DNA of 39,990 bases. It comes from Chara braunii. Lineage: Eukaryota; Streptophyta; Charophyceae; Charales; Characeae. Made by a program: the position numbers and the translations under genes. Location of the stretch: assembly GCA_003427395.1 (NCBI GenBank), contig BFEA01000215.1, positions 1,479,466-1,519,455 of the forward strand, read 5' to 3'. Positions 10,733 to 19,436 of this stretch are shown here, one piece after another. Position 1 is the stretch's first letter, and each line of letters opens with the position of its first letter. The notes under the pieces were generated by a model, which searched no databases, was not told where the DNA came from, and worked only from the letters and a program-made list of their open reading frames with translations.

Positions 10733-10861
10733 GGGAGTACTCACACTACTGTAGTAGGACGTTTTCTACCTATCTCTGGCCTTGATTGCAGTCAAATTCA
10801 TCCAGATGGGGCCGTAATTGCAGTCAGATAATTTTAGGAAAGTGCAAGTGTGAGTATACCC
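10733..10861 (+). mobile_element. Tourist-like MITE, GGG...CCC family, copy 1
   Basis: Terminal inverted repeats GGGAGTACTCACAC and GTGTGAGTATACCC. Flanked by TGA on both sides (10730-10732, 10862-10864), a 3-bp target duplication. The interior contains TCATCCAGATGGGGCCGTAATTG, shared with the copies at 15191 and 38158. No coding capacity. TNA duplications with GGG-starting ends suggest PIF/Harbinger ancestry (inference). Confidence 0.85.
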
Positions 10862-10909
10862 TGAGAGAAGAATAACTCAAAGAGCCACATCCACTCCGTT
10901 GCAACACCT

Positions 10910-11008
10910 GGGGCAAGGTCCCACTTGCACGGATTAAGAGATTCTGGCCGTTGATCTTTGCTATCGACGGTCAATATCGCTTAATTCGTGTAAGTGGGAC
11001 CTAGCCCC
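10910..11008. mobile_element. Small inverted-repeat element, GGTCCCACTTGCAC type
   Basis: Left arm GGGGCAAGGTCCCACTTGCA plus CGGATTAAG is matched inverted by CTTAATTCGTG, TAAGTGGGACCTAGCCCC. The centre is also palindromic (GGCCGTTGAT / ATCGACGGTC). Related pieces occur near 15405 (ACTTGCACGAATTAA), 17212, 20473-20623 and 27183-27210. Confidence 0.75.
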
Positions 11009-11160
11009 TGAGCTCTAACCAACTGAGGGAGCCTATGGCCACTCCATCCTCCTGTGGCGCACTGATCGCCATCCAGTTGCCGAGCTATTGCGGTGGACAA
11101 CAGGGACCCGTGTTTGGCCCCATTCTTCGGCATCGAAGCACGGGGGCTGCACTGGGGCTG

Positions 11161-11373
11161 CACTGGGGCTACCGTAGCGGGGGCGAGGTCCGACTACCCG
11201 GATCCTCCATTTGTGACCGTCGATTAGGAAGATCAAGTGCAAGACAGCAAGAATTCTGGTACGCGGGTCGGGGTTGAGTTGGCGGGAGGTCAATTTTCAA
11301 GATCAAGTGCAAGACAGCAAGAATTCTGGTATGCGGGGGTCGGGGTTGAGTTGGCGGGAGGTCAATTTTCAAG
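11161..11373. repeat. 70-bp tandem duplication and short repeats
   Basis: A GATCAAGTGCAAGACAGCAA unit starts at 11231 and again at 11301, with about 70 bp repeated nearly exactly. Just upstream, GGGGCTGCACT is repeated (11143-11170). Downstream at 11419-11448 is a (TTTTCA)n hexamer run. Confidence 0.9.
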
Positions 11374-11685
11374 TCTTTCAAGGTAGGGTTTTCTTGTGTG
11401 GCGGGATTGTCAATCAATTTTCATTTTCATTTTCATTTTCATTTTCATGAACGAGTGTGGACTTCTCTACCGGTAGGTAGGCAGTTAAGTGGCGGGGTGG
11501 CATAGGCGCCGCGGGCGCAGCAAACCGGTGCTTTTGCTTGCACTGCTTGGGCCATTTTCGGCGTTTTTCGCTTTTACTCCTGTTGCCGCATTTTCAACTC
11601 TTTGCAAATTTGTTGCTTTGCAGCGAAGGACAGAAGAAAGACACAGCGAGGGGGCTTTTCTTTCCTACGTGGAGGGCGGGCGATC

Positions 11686-12670
11686 ATGGCGTGCGCCCTT
11701 CCAGACCACCTCCACCACTACCACCACCACCATTGTCCTGCACCTCTGTCTTACAAATTCTTGTTGATGCCCGGCCCAGTGGTCGGCGAGAAGCGGAAGA
11801 TGGTCTACATTCCCGACGTACTATCATTTGACGATCTGTGTTCGAAAATCCAAGCTAAGTTACCAAATGCGCGGCATGCTTTCTCCATCGTCGTAGAGAT
11901 GCAAGTGGCGGATCCTCCCCCCGGTCAGGAGGCGCATCTTCTGGACGAAGTATGGGCGGAAGTGGAAGACTTGGAGCTGTTCGACAGCAAAGCCGTGACC
12001 AACCTGCGCATTCGCGCAAAGGAGGCGCCGCCGACAATGAGTCCGTTGATGCCGGTGCTGCAGACGCAACTGCCGCTGTCGTCTGCGCCTCCTGTGGCGG
12101 GTCATGCGCCGCTAGCTCGCGCGCCGTCTTCACCTTCGCCCACTCTTTCTTCTCCCTCTGTCGCGCCCATCTTGTCCAACGCTGCTGCGCCCGTCAAGCC
12201 CCTCTCTTCCGCTGCCTGCGGTCAGTCCTTCGGCAATCCCGACCCCTTCGGCACCTCCGCCACGTTCGTCTCTCGATGCCCGCCGGCGGCGGCAGTTTCT
12301 CCGCCACTGCCGCCCATTCCGCACACTCCGCCCGCTGCTTCTGTAACCCCGCCACACTTGCAGCGCGCAGCTGCTGCGCGCATGTCTTCCTCCACCCCGC
12401 GCTCAAGTTCGCCTGTGGTGGGCAGCGCCAGACCACCGTCCACAGGTGCGCAGGCGTTGGCGGAGCGTGCCGCGCGCGCTGTCCCCTCATCCCCTCATGT
12501 CCGTCACTCCACCGATGCGATCGCTCAGCCATCTTTTCCGCCGCCTCTCGGTGGGTCTTCCCCCATCCATCATCCCGTCCTCATCGGCCATTCGACGCCT
12601 CCAGCATCCATTCAGACGGCCTCCACTCTTGTCGATGTCAATGCGATCAACAACACGCCAGCTTCACCAG
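11686..12670 (+). CDS. Candidate first exon, unknown Pro/Ser-rich protein
   Basis: Best host exon candidate. The longest uninterrupted non-simple frame starts at an ATG in good context (GCGATCATGG, 11686; an upstream in-frame ATG is at 11602). It ends in phase at CACCAG|GTAGGT (12670/12671), a strong splice donor, before a C-rich stretch of intron character. About 328 codons are present. An N-terminal His cluster (HHYHHHH) is followed by a folded-looking segment of about 95 residues (YKFLLMPGPVVGEKRKMVYI, DVLSFDDLCSKIQAKL, VWAEVEDLELFDSKAVTNLRI). Its pattern is faintly PB1- or ubiquitin-like, but I do not assign it. The remainder is a disordered Pro/Ser/Ala tail. The next exon was not found. 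Confidence 0.45.
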
Positions 12671-12833
12671 GTAGGTGGGATCACAACTCCTACTTCATTT
12701 TTTGTCCATTCTTTCCCCGCCCCCCCCTTCCCTCCCCGCTCCCCTCCCCCCCCCGTACATAACTCCTCGCTCCCCCCCGATTTCTCGGGATTCTCCCCGC
12801 CGTAACCCGTGTTTGCCGGGATGACAATTCTAT
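12671..12833 (+). other. Probable start of intron
   Basis: Begins GTAGGT directly after the candidate exon, then turns C/T-rich. No acceptor was assigned. The sequence from about 12775 is part of a duplicated segment seen again at 13128-13279. Confidence 0.35.
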
Positions 12834-12958
12834 GGGCCTCGCTTCACTACTCACCGAGTGTGCAAAATAATGAGAATGAAACTTCACCTAGAACATGGGA
12901 AGATACATCGCAATATCTTTTCTCTTTTGTGCATGTGGAGAGTAGTGGAGCGAGGCCC
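12834..12958 (+). mobile_element. 125-bp MITE with GGGCCTCGC ends, copy 1
   Basis: Terminal inverted repeats GGGCCTCGCTTCACTACTC and GAGTAGTGGAGCGAGGCCC. A second copy in the opposite direction is at 19086-19207. The interior (GTGCAAAAT, GAGAATGAA, TAGAACATGG, TTTTGTGCATGTGG) is shared. The element interrupts a segment whose uninterrupted paralogue lies at 13128-13279, so both filled and empty sites can be compared. Possible 3-bp duplication TAT/CAT. Confidence 0.85.
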
Positions 12959-12959
12959 C

Positions 12960-13279
12960 ATGCCTATGTCGCTGCCGTCTGATGCGAATTTGAAAACTGC
13001 TGGGAAAAAAAAACACCCCTGCAATCGAACAGGTTGTTCTGTCTGGATCACAAATTCTATTTTATTTGCCCCTGCTTCTCCTCCTCCCCCNNNNNNNNNN
13101 NNNNNNNNNNNNNNNNNNNNNNNNNNNTTCAGCGTAATTCTCCCCGCCGGATTCCGCGTCCGTCGGGATTGCAATCCCGTGCCTATGTCACTGCCGGCGG
13201 CAGCACGAAACTGAAAACTGCCGGCCAAAAAAAAAAAAAAAAAAACCCTGCCATCGAACAGTTTGTTTTGTCTGGATGA
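12960..13279 (+). repeat. Direct duplication flanking an N gap
   Basis: TTCTCCCCGCCG...CGGGAT, TGCCTATGTC-CTGCCG, AAAACTGC and ATCGAACAG-TTGTT-TGTCTGGAT appear in the first copy (12790-12833 plus 12959-13050) and again at 13138-13276. The N gap at 13091-13127 lies between them, so a collapsed or mis-joined repeat is possible. Confidence 0.75.
13091..13127. other. Assembly gap (37 N)
   Basis: Run of unknown bases following a C-rich stretch. Any reading frame crossing it is meaningless. Confidence 1.
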
Positions 13280-13309
13280 TGCCGAAGACGCATCTCTTGG
13301 TACATCTCA

Positions 13310-13429
13310 GGGCGTACTCACACTAGCAGTATCTCAAACGTATATGACCGCATTCACGGCCATAGCTTAATGTATCTGGACGCAATTCCGTCCAAAAATG
13401 CGTTAAGAAGTCCTAGTGTGAGCGTGCCC
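13310..13429 (+). mobile_element. Tourist-like MITE, GGG...CCC family, copy 2
   Basis: Ends GGGCGTACTCACACTAG and CTAGTGTGAGCGTGCCC; flanking TCA on both sides (13307-13309, 13430-13432). The interior contains TATATGACCGCATTCACGGC and GTATCTGGACG, matching the family theme. Noncoding. Confidence 0.9.
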
Positions 13430-14330
13430 TCAGAGAGAGAGAAATGTCTAGAAATTCTAATTAGCGGATGAAAAACTCCGCACTTATTGAAAAGAAAATG
13501 AGAGAAAAAATGGGGGAAAAAAAAAAAAGACGCATCTCATGGTAGTTATAGATCCGTACATCTGGGCCCAAGGCCCTACTCCGTGCAAGCACGGATTCCA
13601 ACCGGCGTCCTTGGCCTCGAGAAGAACCAAGTGGGCGGGAGTTAATGATTACTTATTCCTACCTCGAAAATACGGTTTTGATGCGATACGTCCTCAAGTG
13701 AAAAAACAGATACAGTAGTTGGACACAGAGACAGGATTGGCAAGGAGAGAGAGGAAGGGTAGAGGAGTCGAGGATAGTAGAAGTGGGTCCTTATGGGGTC
13801 CTTATGTCGACGGCCGAGATTCCTTGTATAGGTAATGAACAATGGTCTGCCACCTCATCTTGGGTTCTTGATTGCTTGCTGGCGAACATCTGTCTGCTCT
13901 CCTTTGGTTCTCAGTATCTCTCCTTACTCTCTCCCCTTTGTCCTCTCCGTCTCTCTTTTCTCTTGCTCCTCTCGACTCTTTTCCACTCTTTGTTCTCTCT
14001 CTCTCTCTCTCTCCTCTCATCTCCCTCTTGTCTATCTCCTCTCGTTTCTCTTCTGCCAATTGATCAACTAACGGACGAGCTAAATTGATTGTTTGGCTTG
14101 TCCGTGCAGATGTGTTCGGTAGAAAAGGAAATTCGTCTCGTGCCGTTAGGATGAATAGGGGAAATAGCAATGAGCGCAGCGATGCGGATAAAAGAATTAA
14201 GTAATCGAGAACTCAAAAAATCCCGTTGGAAAAAAGATGAAAGAAAAAATCCCGTTGGCAGTGAGCGCAGGCGAAAGGGTTGAACATTAATCGCATGAAT
14301 TCTGTTGCTGTAATTGGTCAGCACAGGTAA
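13430..14330. other. No recognised gene; CT-rich part
   Basis: Unassigned apart from a pyrimidine-rich tract at 13910-14045, including (CT)n at 13997-14012. Open frames here follow the low-complexity sequence. Confidence 0.5.
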
Positions 14331-14337
14331 AGATAAT

Positions 14338-14388
14338 CAGCCAACCAACCAACCAACCAATCAGTCAACCAATCAATCAATCAATCAA

Positions 14389-14420
<32 letters not shown>

Positions 14421-14550
14421 CCAATCAATCAGTCGATCTCAATCAATCAACCAATCCATCGATCCATGGATTCATCAATTTATCAATCCATGAATTCATC
14501 CATTCCTCAATCTATCATTCATCAATTCGTCAGTCCATTAATCCTTCGGT
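14338..14550. repeat. (CCAA/TCAA)n tetranucleotide array
   Basis: Imperfect tetranucleotide repeats CCAA and TCAA that decay at the right into ATCCATGAATTCATC-type units. Confidence 0.95.
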
Positions 14551-14625
14551 TAGTGATATCGGTCCCTTGGGGCGGTCGAGGGGAAGCTCTCGTTCCGTCG
14601 GGTGAACTTAGTAAATTTATCAGGG

Positions 14626-14652
14626 GTCTACAGGGGTCTACAGGGGTCTAGA
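14626..14652. repeat. CAGGGGTCTA tandem triplet
   Basis: Three adjacent copies of a 10-bp unit. Confidence 0.95.
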
Positions 14653-14828
14653 TTCCCTCCGTGCTTTCAGGTCATATAAAAGCTCGACTGACGGAATTAC
14701 ACCGACTCAGCAGCTCAGGTCAAGCTGCTTGATAAAAAATTCCAGTGAAATGAACGGAGCTCAGCTGAACTGAGCTTAACTGAATTAACCAGACCATTTA
14801 CCCGAACTCTGTTTCACTATTCCTTTTG

Positions 14829-14896
14829 GATTCTCTCTTGTGAGCTTCTCTCTTGTGAGCTTTTCTCTTGTGAGCTTCTCTCTTGTGAGCTTCCTT
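14829..14896. repeat. 16-bp minisatellite, four copies
   Basis: Unit TCTCTCTTGTGAGCTT repeated four times with single-base variation. Confidence 0.92.
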
Positions 14897-15190
14897 GACA
14901 TCGATGTCACACTCCCTTGTTCCACAAAGGGCTGGTGATAAACTCCCTAACCTTGGTTCGGCATCAGACCGGCATCCTGGGTAATGACTCCTATCTCAGC
15001 CAGGGGTTTCTCCTACCGTCTTTACCCGAATAGATCGTTGGGTTTATCGTCTTCACGCGAATAGAACGCTGGTTTCTCGTAGTGCTTCCTGCCGCTGTTG
15101 TCGATAAAATAGTGTGCGTGTATCTGGAAAAGGAAAAACAGAAGTGCAAAAAAATAAAAAAATAATAAAAAAATAAAAATATTCAACTGA

Positions 15191-15319
15191 GGGCTAACTC
15201 ACACTACGACCTCTTTAGAGTCTTTACGTACTTCTGGACGGAATTGTGGCCTGATACATCCAGGTATGGCCGTAAATGCGATCAGATACATTTGAGGTAC
15301 TGCTAGTGTGAGTACGCCC
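15191..15319 (+). mobile_element. Tourist-like MITE, GGG...CCC family, copy 3
   Basis: Ends GGGCTAACTCACACTAC and CTAGTGTGAGTACGCCC. The interior has ACATCCAGGTATGGCCGTAA, shared with copies at 10733 and 38158. Flanks are TGA left and GGA right, so the duplication is damaged by one base. Confidence 0.85.
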
Positions 15320-16010
15320 GGAAAGTCGGGGGGAAAAGAAGGATTCTCGTGAGTTGAGCTGAGCTCTGCTTACTGGATTGACACGGAACTCACCGGGCGA
15401 GATCATCCGACTTGCACGAATTAACCTAGATCGACGGCCAGTCCATATACGACGGCCGTTCGTAGATAACCTAGATCGACATCCAGTCCATGTACGGTAT
15501 TTGTGTATTTAGTATTTATTCATATTTGGCCCATAATTTGGGTGGATTTATTTATTTATTTATTTATTTTGGGGGGCCTTTAATTTAGGAAGGAATAGAA
15601 TTATAGAGTGAATAGTCGCCCTGAATTATCGGGACGAGGACCGATTAGAGAGGAACATTACGCATTTCACTTAACTGATCAGTTATTTTATTTTGATTTG
15701 ATTTGATTTGATAATAATTTTTCATTATTGTACGGTCAAATATACACATACCAATAAGAATATGTCTACTGTGGTTCAATTTAACATATCCACAATTTAC
15801 TTTTTACGAATGGGCTCTCATCTCTTTCAGGGGGGCTCGGCCCATTTAACTGTCATTTGTACTGAGCTTGATTGACTGCTGACTCCATTTACTTTTTATT
15901 TTTAATACTAAACCAAAACACGAGCATTCATTTTTTTTAGTGCCGTCATTGCATTAATTTACTTTTTTGACCTAGCAAGTTCGCCGATCTGAAACGTAGG
16001 GCGTCGCTCC
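15320..16010. other. A/T-rich, no gene
   Basis: Contains a relic of the ACTTGCACGAATTAA repeat (about 15405-15490, CCTAGATCGAC twice), (TTTA)n at 15548-15570 and (GATTT)n at 15694-15711. Nothing coding is apparent. Confidence 0.6.
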
Positions 16011-16014
16011 TCTC

Positions 16015-16125
16015 CTACCTTCTTCCCCCGAATACAACGTACGGTCATTATAGCTATATCTAGACTGAAAGACAGCCCAAATACAGCTATAATGACCGTA
16101 CGTTGTATTCGGGGGAAGAAGGTAG
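16015..16125. mobile_element. Foldback element, CGAATACAACG family, copy 1
   Basis: Near-perfect palindrome of 111 bp. Arms of about 41 identical bases (CTACCTTCTTCCCCCGAATA, CAACGTACGGTCATTATAGC) flank a centre of about 29 bp containing TCTAGACTGAAAGACAGCCC. Further copies are at 17838, 17989, 18234, 23115 and 23450. No coding capacity; it would form a strong RNA hairpin if transcribed. Confidence 0.92.
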
Positions 16126-16654
16126 TACACCACATGTGCAAAATGAGAACGAATGACGGGATACCGTCACTTGTGCTTCTGAGGGCACACGTTCGGGACT
16201 GACCCCCATCATGTATTTTTCTTTGTTTCTTCTTTTTGTTCTTCTGGATGGTAATTCTGATCGTCGTGTTATGATGGCCGTGGGGGAAACTAGAAGTGGA
16301 AGGAAAAAGGAAAAGCAAAAATCGTTGAAAAGTCGATTCATTTGATTGAACGTTGAAACATGAAGTGGAAGGAAAAAGGAAAAGCAAAAAACTTTGAAAA
16401 GTGTGCTTTTGACCTGGTCCGATTTGATCCGTGGTCCATCGGACTACACGATATTACAGTAGTAAATGCGTTTTTCTGGGCCACGGAGGAGTCATACGGG
16501 TAAAAGATTTGCTTACTTGACCCCTCGAGTGCTGGCTCTGTATTGCGCTGCATCACAGAGCGGCGCAGCCCTCTTAAAAAAAAAAAAAAAAGGGCCTGCT
16601 TTTTGGAAAATAGCAAAACAACCTATAATGTCAAGAGCTAATCCGAGATCACCC

Positions 16655-16835
16655 CTTTGGGTTGGTATATACAGCGCTCAACCTGTCAACCACGTGGCTG
16701 GCCTTGTACGTAAGAGGTTATGAACAGGTGGAGCTTTCCTTACCTCTTCCCCCTCCCTCTTTTTTCCTTTTCCTTTTTTCTTTCCCCTTTTTTGCGCTCT
16801 GATTCACAATGTGACAATATATTGTCACACTGTGA
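16655..16835 (+). repeat. Hammerhead-associated module A, left copy
   Basis: AGCGCTCAACCTGTCAACCA, CGTGGCTGGCCTTGTACGTAAGAGG, GAACAGGTGGAG, a T/C-rich stretch, then TTTGCGCTCTGATTCACAATGTGACAATAT. The same module is present inverted at 17031-17190 and direct at 17445-17610, around the two ribozymes. Shorter relatives occur at 38850-38938 and 39547-39625. Confidence 0.85.
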
Positions 16836-16870
16836 ATATATATTGATTTTGGTTAAGGTAGATTATCATT

Positions 16871-17030
16871 TACAGTGTAATCAGTGAGGGGATTCTGCAG
16901 ACTGTTGAGGGTTCAGCCTCCTGATGAGTCGGTGAAACTCCGACGAAACAGTTTGCCACAGCCCCTCGTTTGTTGTCCTCTTCTCTCTCTCTGCCTACGG
17001 TTTACCGGGCAGTTCTGTTTGTGACGATAT
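16871..17030 (+). repeat. Ribozyme-bearing direct repeat, left
   Basis: Starts TACAGTGTAATCAGTGAGGG, contains the hammerhead and ends CGGGCAGTTCTGTTTGTGACGAT. It is repeated 400 bp downstream with very few differences (GCCACAG against GTCACAG). It plays the part of an LTR in a retrozyme model. Confidence 0.92.
16898..16955 (+). ncRNA. Type III hammerhead ribozyme, copy 1
   Basis: Complete hammerhead core. Stem III: CAGACTG (16898-16904) with CAGTTTG (16949-16955), plus U16905 pairing with the last A of GAAA. Cleavage triplet GUU, so cleavage is predicted after 16906. Stem I: GAGG/CCTC with loop GTTCAG. Conserved CTGATGA 16921-16927. Stem II: GTCGG/CCGAC with loop TGAAACT. Conserved GAAA 16945-16948. 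Stem III is the open stem, so type III, as in plant retrozymes and viroid-like RNAs. It cuts its own RNA; no protein is required. Confidence 0.93.
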
Positions 17031-17190
17031 ATATATATATATTGTCACATTGTGAATCAGAGCGCAAAGGCGGAAAAAAGCAAAACAAGGAAGGGAAAGA
17101 AAAAAAAGGTAAGGAAGGAAAGCCCCACCTGTTCATCACCGCCTACGTGCAAGGCCAGCCACGTGGATGACAGGTTGAGCGCTGGCTGCC
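17031..17190 (-). repeat. Module A, inverted copy between the ribozymes
   Basis: Reverse complement of 16655-16835: it begins TATTGTCACATTGTGAATCA-GAGCGCAAAGG and ends CAAGGCCAGCCACGTGG...GACAGGTTGAGCGCT. The inverted placement inside the 400-bp interval means the predicted 400-nt RNA would pair with flanking copies of the module. Confidence 0.85.
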
Positions 17191-17270
17191 CCCATCCCCG
17201 TGTGTCACAAGGACCCACTTGCACGCAGCCAAAAGGCAGAGAGGTGAAGAACAGGAGGAAAACAGACCTA

Positions 17271-17430
17271 TACAGTGTAATCAGTGAGGGGATTCTGCAG
17301 ACTGTTGAGGGTTCAGCCTCCTGATGAGTCGGTGAAACTCCGACGAAACAGTTTGTCACAGCCCCTCGTTTGTTGTCCTCTTCTCTCTCTCTGCCTACGG
17401 TTTACCGGGCAGTTCTGTTTGTGACGATGT
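17271..17430 (+). repeat. Ribozyme-bearing direct repeat, right
   Basis: Near-identical to 16871-17030; similarity ends after GTGACGAT, where the left copy runs into (AT)n and the right copy into GTATATAGGTGGGGG. Confidence 0.92.
17298..17355 (+). ncRNA. Type III hammerhead ribozyme, copy 2
   Basis: Base-for-base equal to copy 1 across the fold: stem III CAGACTG/CAGTTTG, triplet GUU (cleavage after 17306), stem I GAGG/CCTC, CTGATGA 17321-17327, stem II GTCGG/CCGAC, GAAA 17345-17348. Cleavage here and at copy 1 would release an RNA of exactly 400 nt. Confidence 0.93.
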
Positions 17431-17444
17431 ATATAGGTGGGGGC

Positions 17445-17610
17445 GGCCGCCGCTCAACCTACATCCACGTGGGCGGCCTTGTACGCAAGAGGTTCTGAAC
17501 AGGGGGAGTTATAAGGAAGAAGATAAAAAACAGAATTCATTTTTTCTTGGTCTTCTTTCTTTTTTTTCGCATTTGCGCTCTGATATTCTTGTGACAATAT
17601 ATATACATAT
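17445..17610 (+). repeat. Module A, right copy
   Basis: GCCGCTCAACCTACATCCAC, GTGGGCGGCCTTGTACGCAAGAGG, GAACAGGGGGAG, T-rich stretch, TTTGCGCTCTGAT, GTGACAATATATA. Same direction as the left copy. Confidence 0.85.
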
Positions 17611-17837
17611 ACAAGTTTCCTTTTCTGATATTTTATATTTGTGAATCCATTTTGGTCAAGTAGCTATCGTTAGCGGCCGGCGCGTGTCGTGCTGGCTTGC
17701 ATTACGACGTCGTGAAGGAGCACGGAGCGAAACCAACTGCACGTTCAGTGCATGAGAGCCACGAGGGGTGAAATGCGTAGATATCGCAAAAAAAAAAAAA
17801 AAGAGGGGCGGTACTGACACAAGACTGAGAGACGAAA

Positions 17838-17950
17838 ACCGTCTTCTTCACCCAAATACAACGCCCGGTCATTGTAGCTGCATTTGGGGCACCTTTCAGT
17901 CCCGGTACAGCACGAGAATGACGGGGCGTTCTATTCGGGTTGAAGACGGT
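17838..17950. mobile_element. Foldback element, CGAATACAACG family, copy 2
   Basis: ACCGTCTTCTTCACCCAAAT at the left against ATTCGGGTTGAAGACGGT at the right. Centre TTTGGGGCACCTTTCAGTCC. Arms are more diverged than in copy 1. Confidence 0.85.
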
Positions 17951-17988
17951 AGGGGAGCGAGTGGGAGCAGATACCCCAGTTAGTAGTC

Positions 17989-18102
17989 CTACCCGTCTTC
18001 TCCCGAATACAACGCGCGGTCATATTATAGCTGTATTGGGGGTATTTTGCAGTCTTAATACGGCAATAACGATGCCGTGCGTTGTATTCGGGTGAAGATC
18101 GG
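17989..18102. mobile_element. Foldback element, CGAATACAACG family, copy 3
   Basis: CTACCCGTCTTCTCCCGAAT, ACAACGCGCGGTCAT against ATGCCGTGCGTTGTATTCGG, GTGAAGAT. Only about 38 bp separates it from copy 2, so the two may be a nested or tandem pair. Confidence 0.85.
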
Positions 18103-18233
18103 CTGAAGATCCCTCATCTGTAAACGATGAGGACACATAACTGCCGGACGATCGATTCGCATCATCACCTGCTGAGCTTGCGCAGAGCGCAATCCCCTGC
18201 TGACATTCTGCCATAGTGCAATGGTCTGCCTGC

Positions 18234-18304
18234 TGTATCTAGACTCAAAGTTGCCCCAAATACAGCCATAATAACCGTACGTTGTAGTTGGGTGAAGACT
18301 GTAG
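18234..18304. mobile_element. Foldback element, half copy
   Basis: CTGTATCTAGACTCAAAGTT, GCCCCAAATACAGCC, ATAACCGTACGTTGTAGTTG and GGTGAAGAC correspond to the centre and right arm only; the left arm is missing. Confidence 0.8.
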
Positions 18305-19085
18305 CGATATGCTGAACACGTTCAAAAGGTCAACGTTGTTTTCTCAGTTGAAAACAAAGTGTTTTAAGTGGCGCACGGAACGAGAAACGAAACGAGTGCA
18401 TCTTCCGGCAGAAAATGGCCAGGTTCATCAGTTTGCTATACATAGTAACGAGTGTATTTTTCCACCTTTCGTGGGCAGATGCACTCTTTTAGTTTTCGCT
18501 TCGTGTGCCGTGCGGCGAGGCCCTGGGTCTGTAATGCTTGGGAATATACCAAACAGTTCGGGAAGAATCCCAAACAGGCAAGAAAACCCCCAACAACAAT
18601 TATTGAGTTTTTGGGGGGTGAAATTGAAATTGTTCGTTAACTGGGATCTATTTACTAGTAAGTGAACTCGAGAAACATACATCACGAAAAAGATTAAGAT
18701 TGGTTTTCCTCGATTCATGCAGAGCGATTAATTACTGTATCATATATTCGTGAAAGTAGTTTTCTAATGTGGGAAGTTGCTGGGTCAAGGGAATAACCAC
18801 GATCTCTCTCCCTCTCATCTCTCTTCCTCCTCTCTTCCTCCTCTCTTTCTCTCACTCTCTCTTTCTCTCACTCTCTCTTTCTCTCACTCCCCTCTCGCCC
18901 CCTTCTTTCCTCCTCCAGGTTTCACATGGATAATGCTCATTTCCATAGAAGGGGAAGAGCTGTAGATGAGGCCCTCACCGGTGGCCATCACAATCACATC
19001 ATTTTCCGTCTCCCCATCTCAATGTTGCAGCGTGAGTTGCTGCCACCGTGAAAATTGGATGTTCCCCTGAAAAACTTGACACTGT
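18305..19085. other. No recognised gene; CT-rich tract
   Basis: A CT-rich tract lies at about 18802-18900. The block around 18745-18790 (GTGAAAGTAGTTTTCTAATG) resembles 19597-19645 (GTGAAAGAGGTTTTTTGATG), a diverged direct repeat. Nothing coding is apparent. Confidence 0.5.
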
Positions 19086-19207
19086 GGGCCTTGTTCCACT
19101 ACTCTCCACATGCACAAAAGACAAAAAATATGGCGGTGTATCTCCCCATGTTCTAGCGGGAGATTCATTCTCATTTTGCACGTTGGGTGAGTAGTGGAGC
19201 GTGGCCC
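19086..19207 (-). mobile_element. 125-bp MITE with GGGCC ends, copy 2
   Basis: Opposite orientation to the copy at 12834. Ends GGGCCTTGTTCCACTACTC and GAGTAGTGGAGCGTGGCCC. The interior is shared over nearly the full length. Confidence 0.85.
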
Positions 19208-19360
19208 TATGAATGGTAAGCTTTTAGCAATCACCACCGGATATATGGGGTAGAGAATGGATAAGCGAACTTGAGGGGAGTTGAACAGGGAAGTTGATTT
19301 CCTATTTTGTGATGTTGTTTTCTTTTTTTGGTAAAATCGATGGAGTTATGCGTGGACATG

Positions 19361-19363
19361 TTT

Positions 19364-19436
<73 letters not shown>

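Larger units (their letters stand above)
16655..17660 (+). mobile_element. Retrozyme-like element with two hammerheads
   Basis: Organised as module A, ribozyme repeat, inverted module A, about 80 bp unique, ribozyme repeat, module A. The two ribozyme repeats (16871-17030 and 17271-17430) are about 160 bp, nearly identical and offset by exactly 400 bp. No protein is encoded. Known retrozymes are non-autonomous retrotransposons whose RNA is cut and circularised by hammerheads in their direct repeats; this arrangement fits that class. I saw no clear plant primer-binding site or polypurine tract, so it may be an atypical or rearranged member. Confidence 0.75.

Noticed and set aside
11952-12674. 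240-codon + ORF in another frame of the exon candidate
   Set aside because: Shadow frame in G/C-rich coding-like DNA; it lacks the folded-looking segment seen in the chosen frame.
14338-14550. CRISPR-like or telomere-like array
   Set aside because: It is a simple tetranucleotide repeat without spacers and without a telomeric unit.
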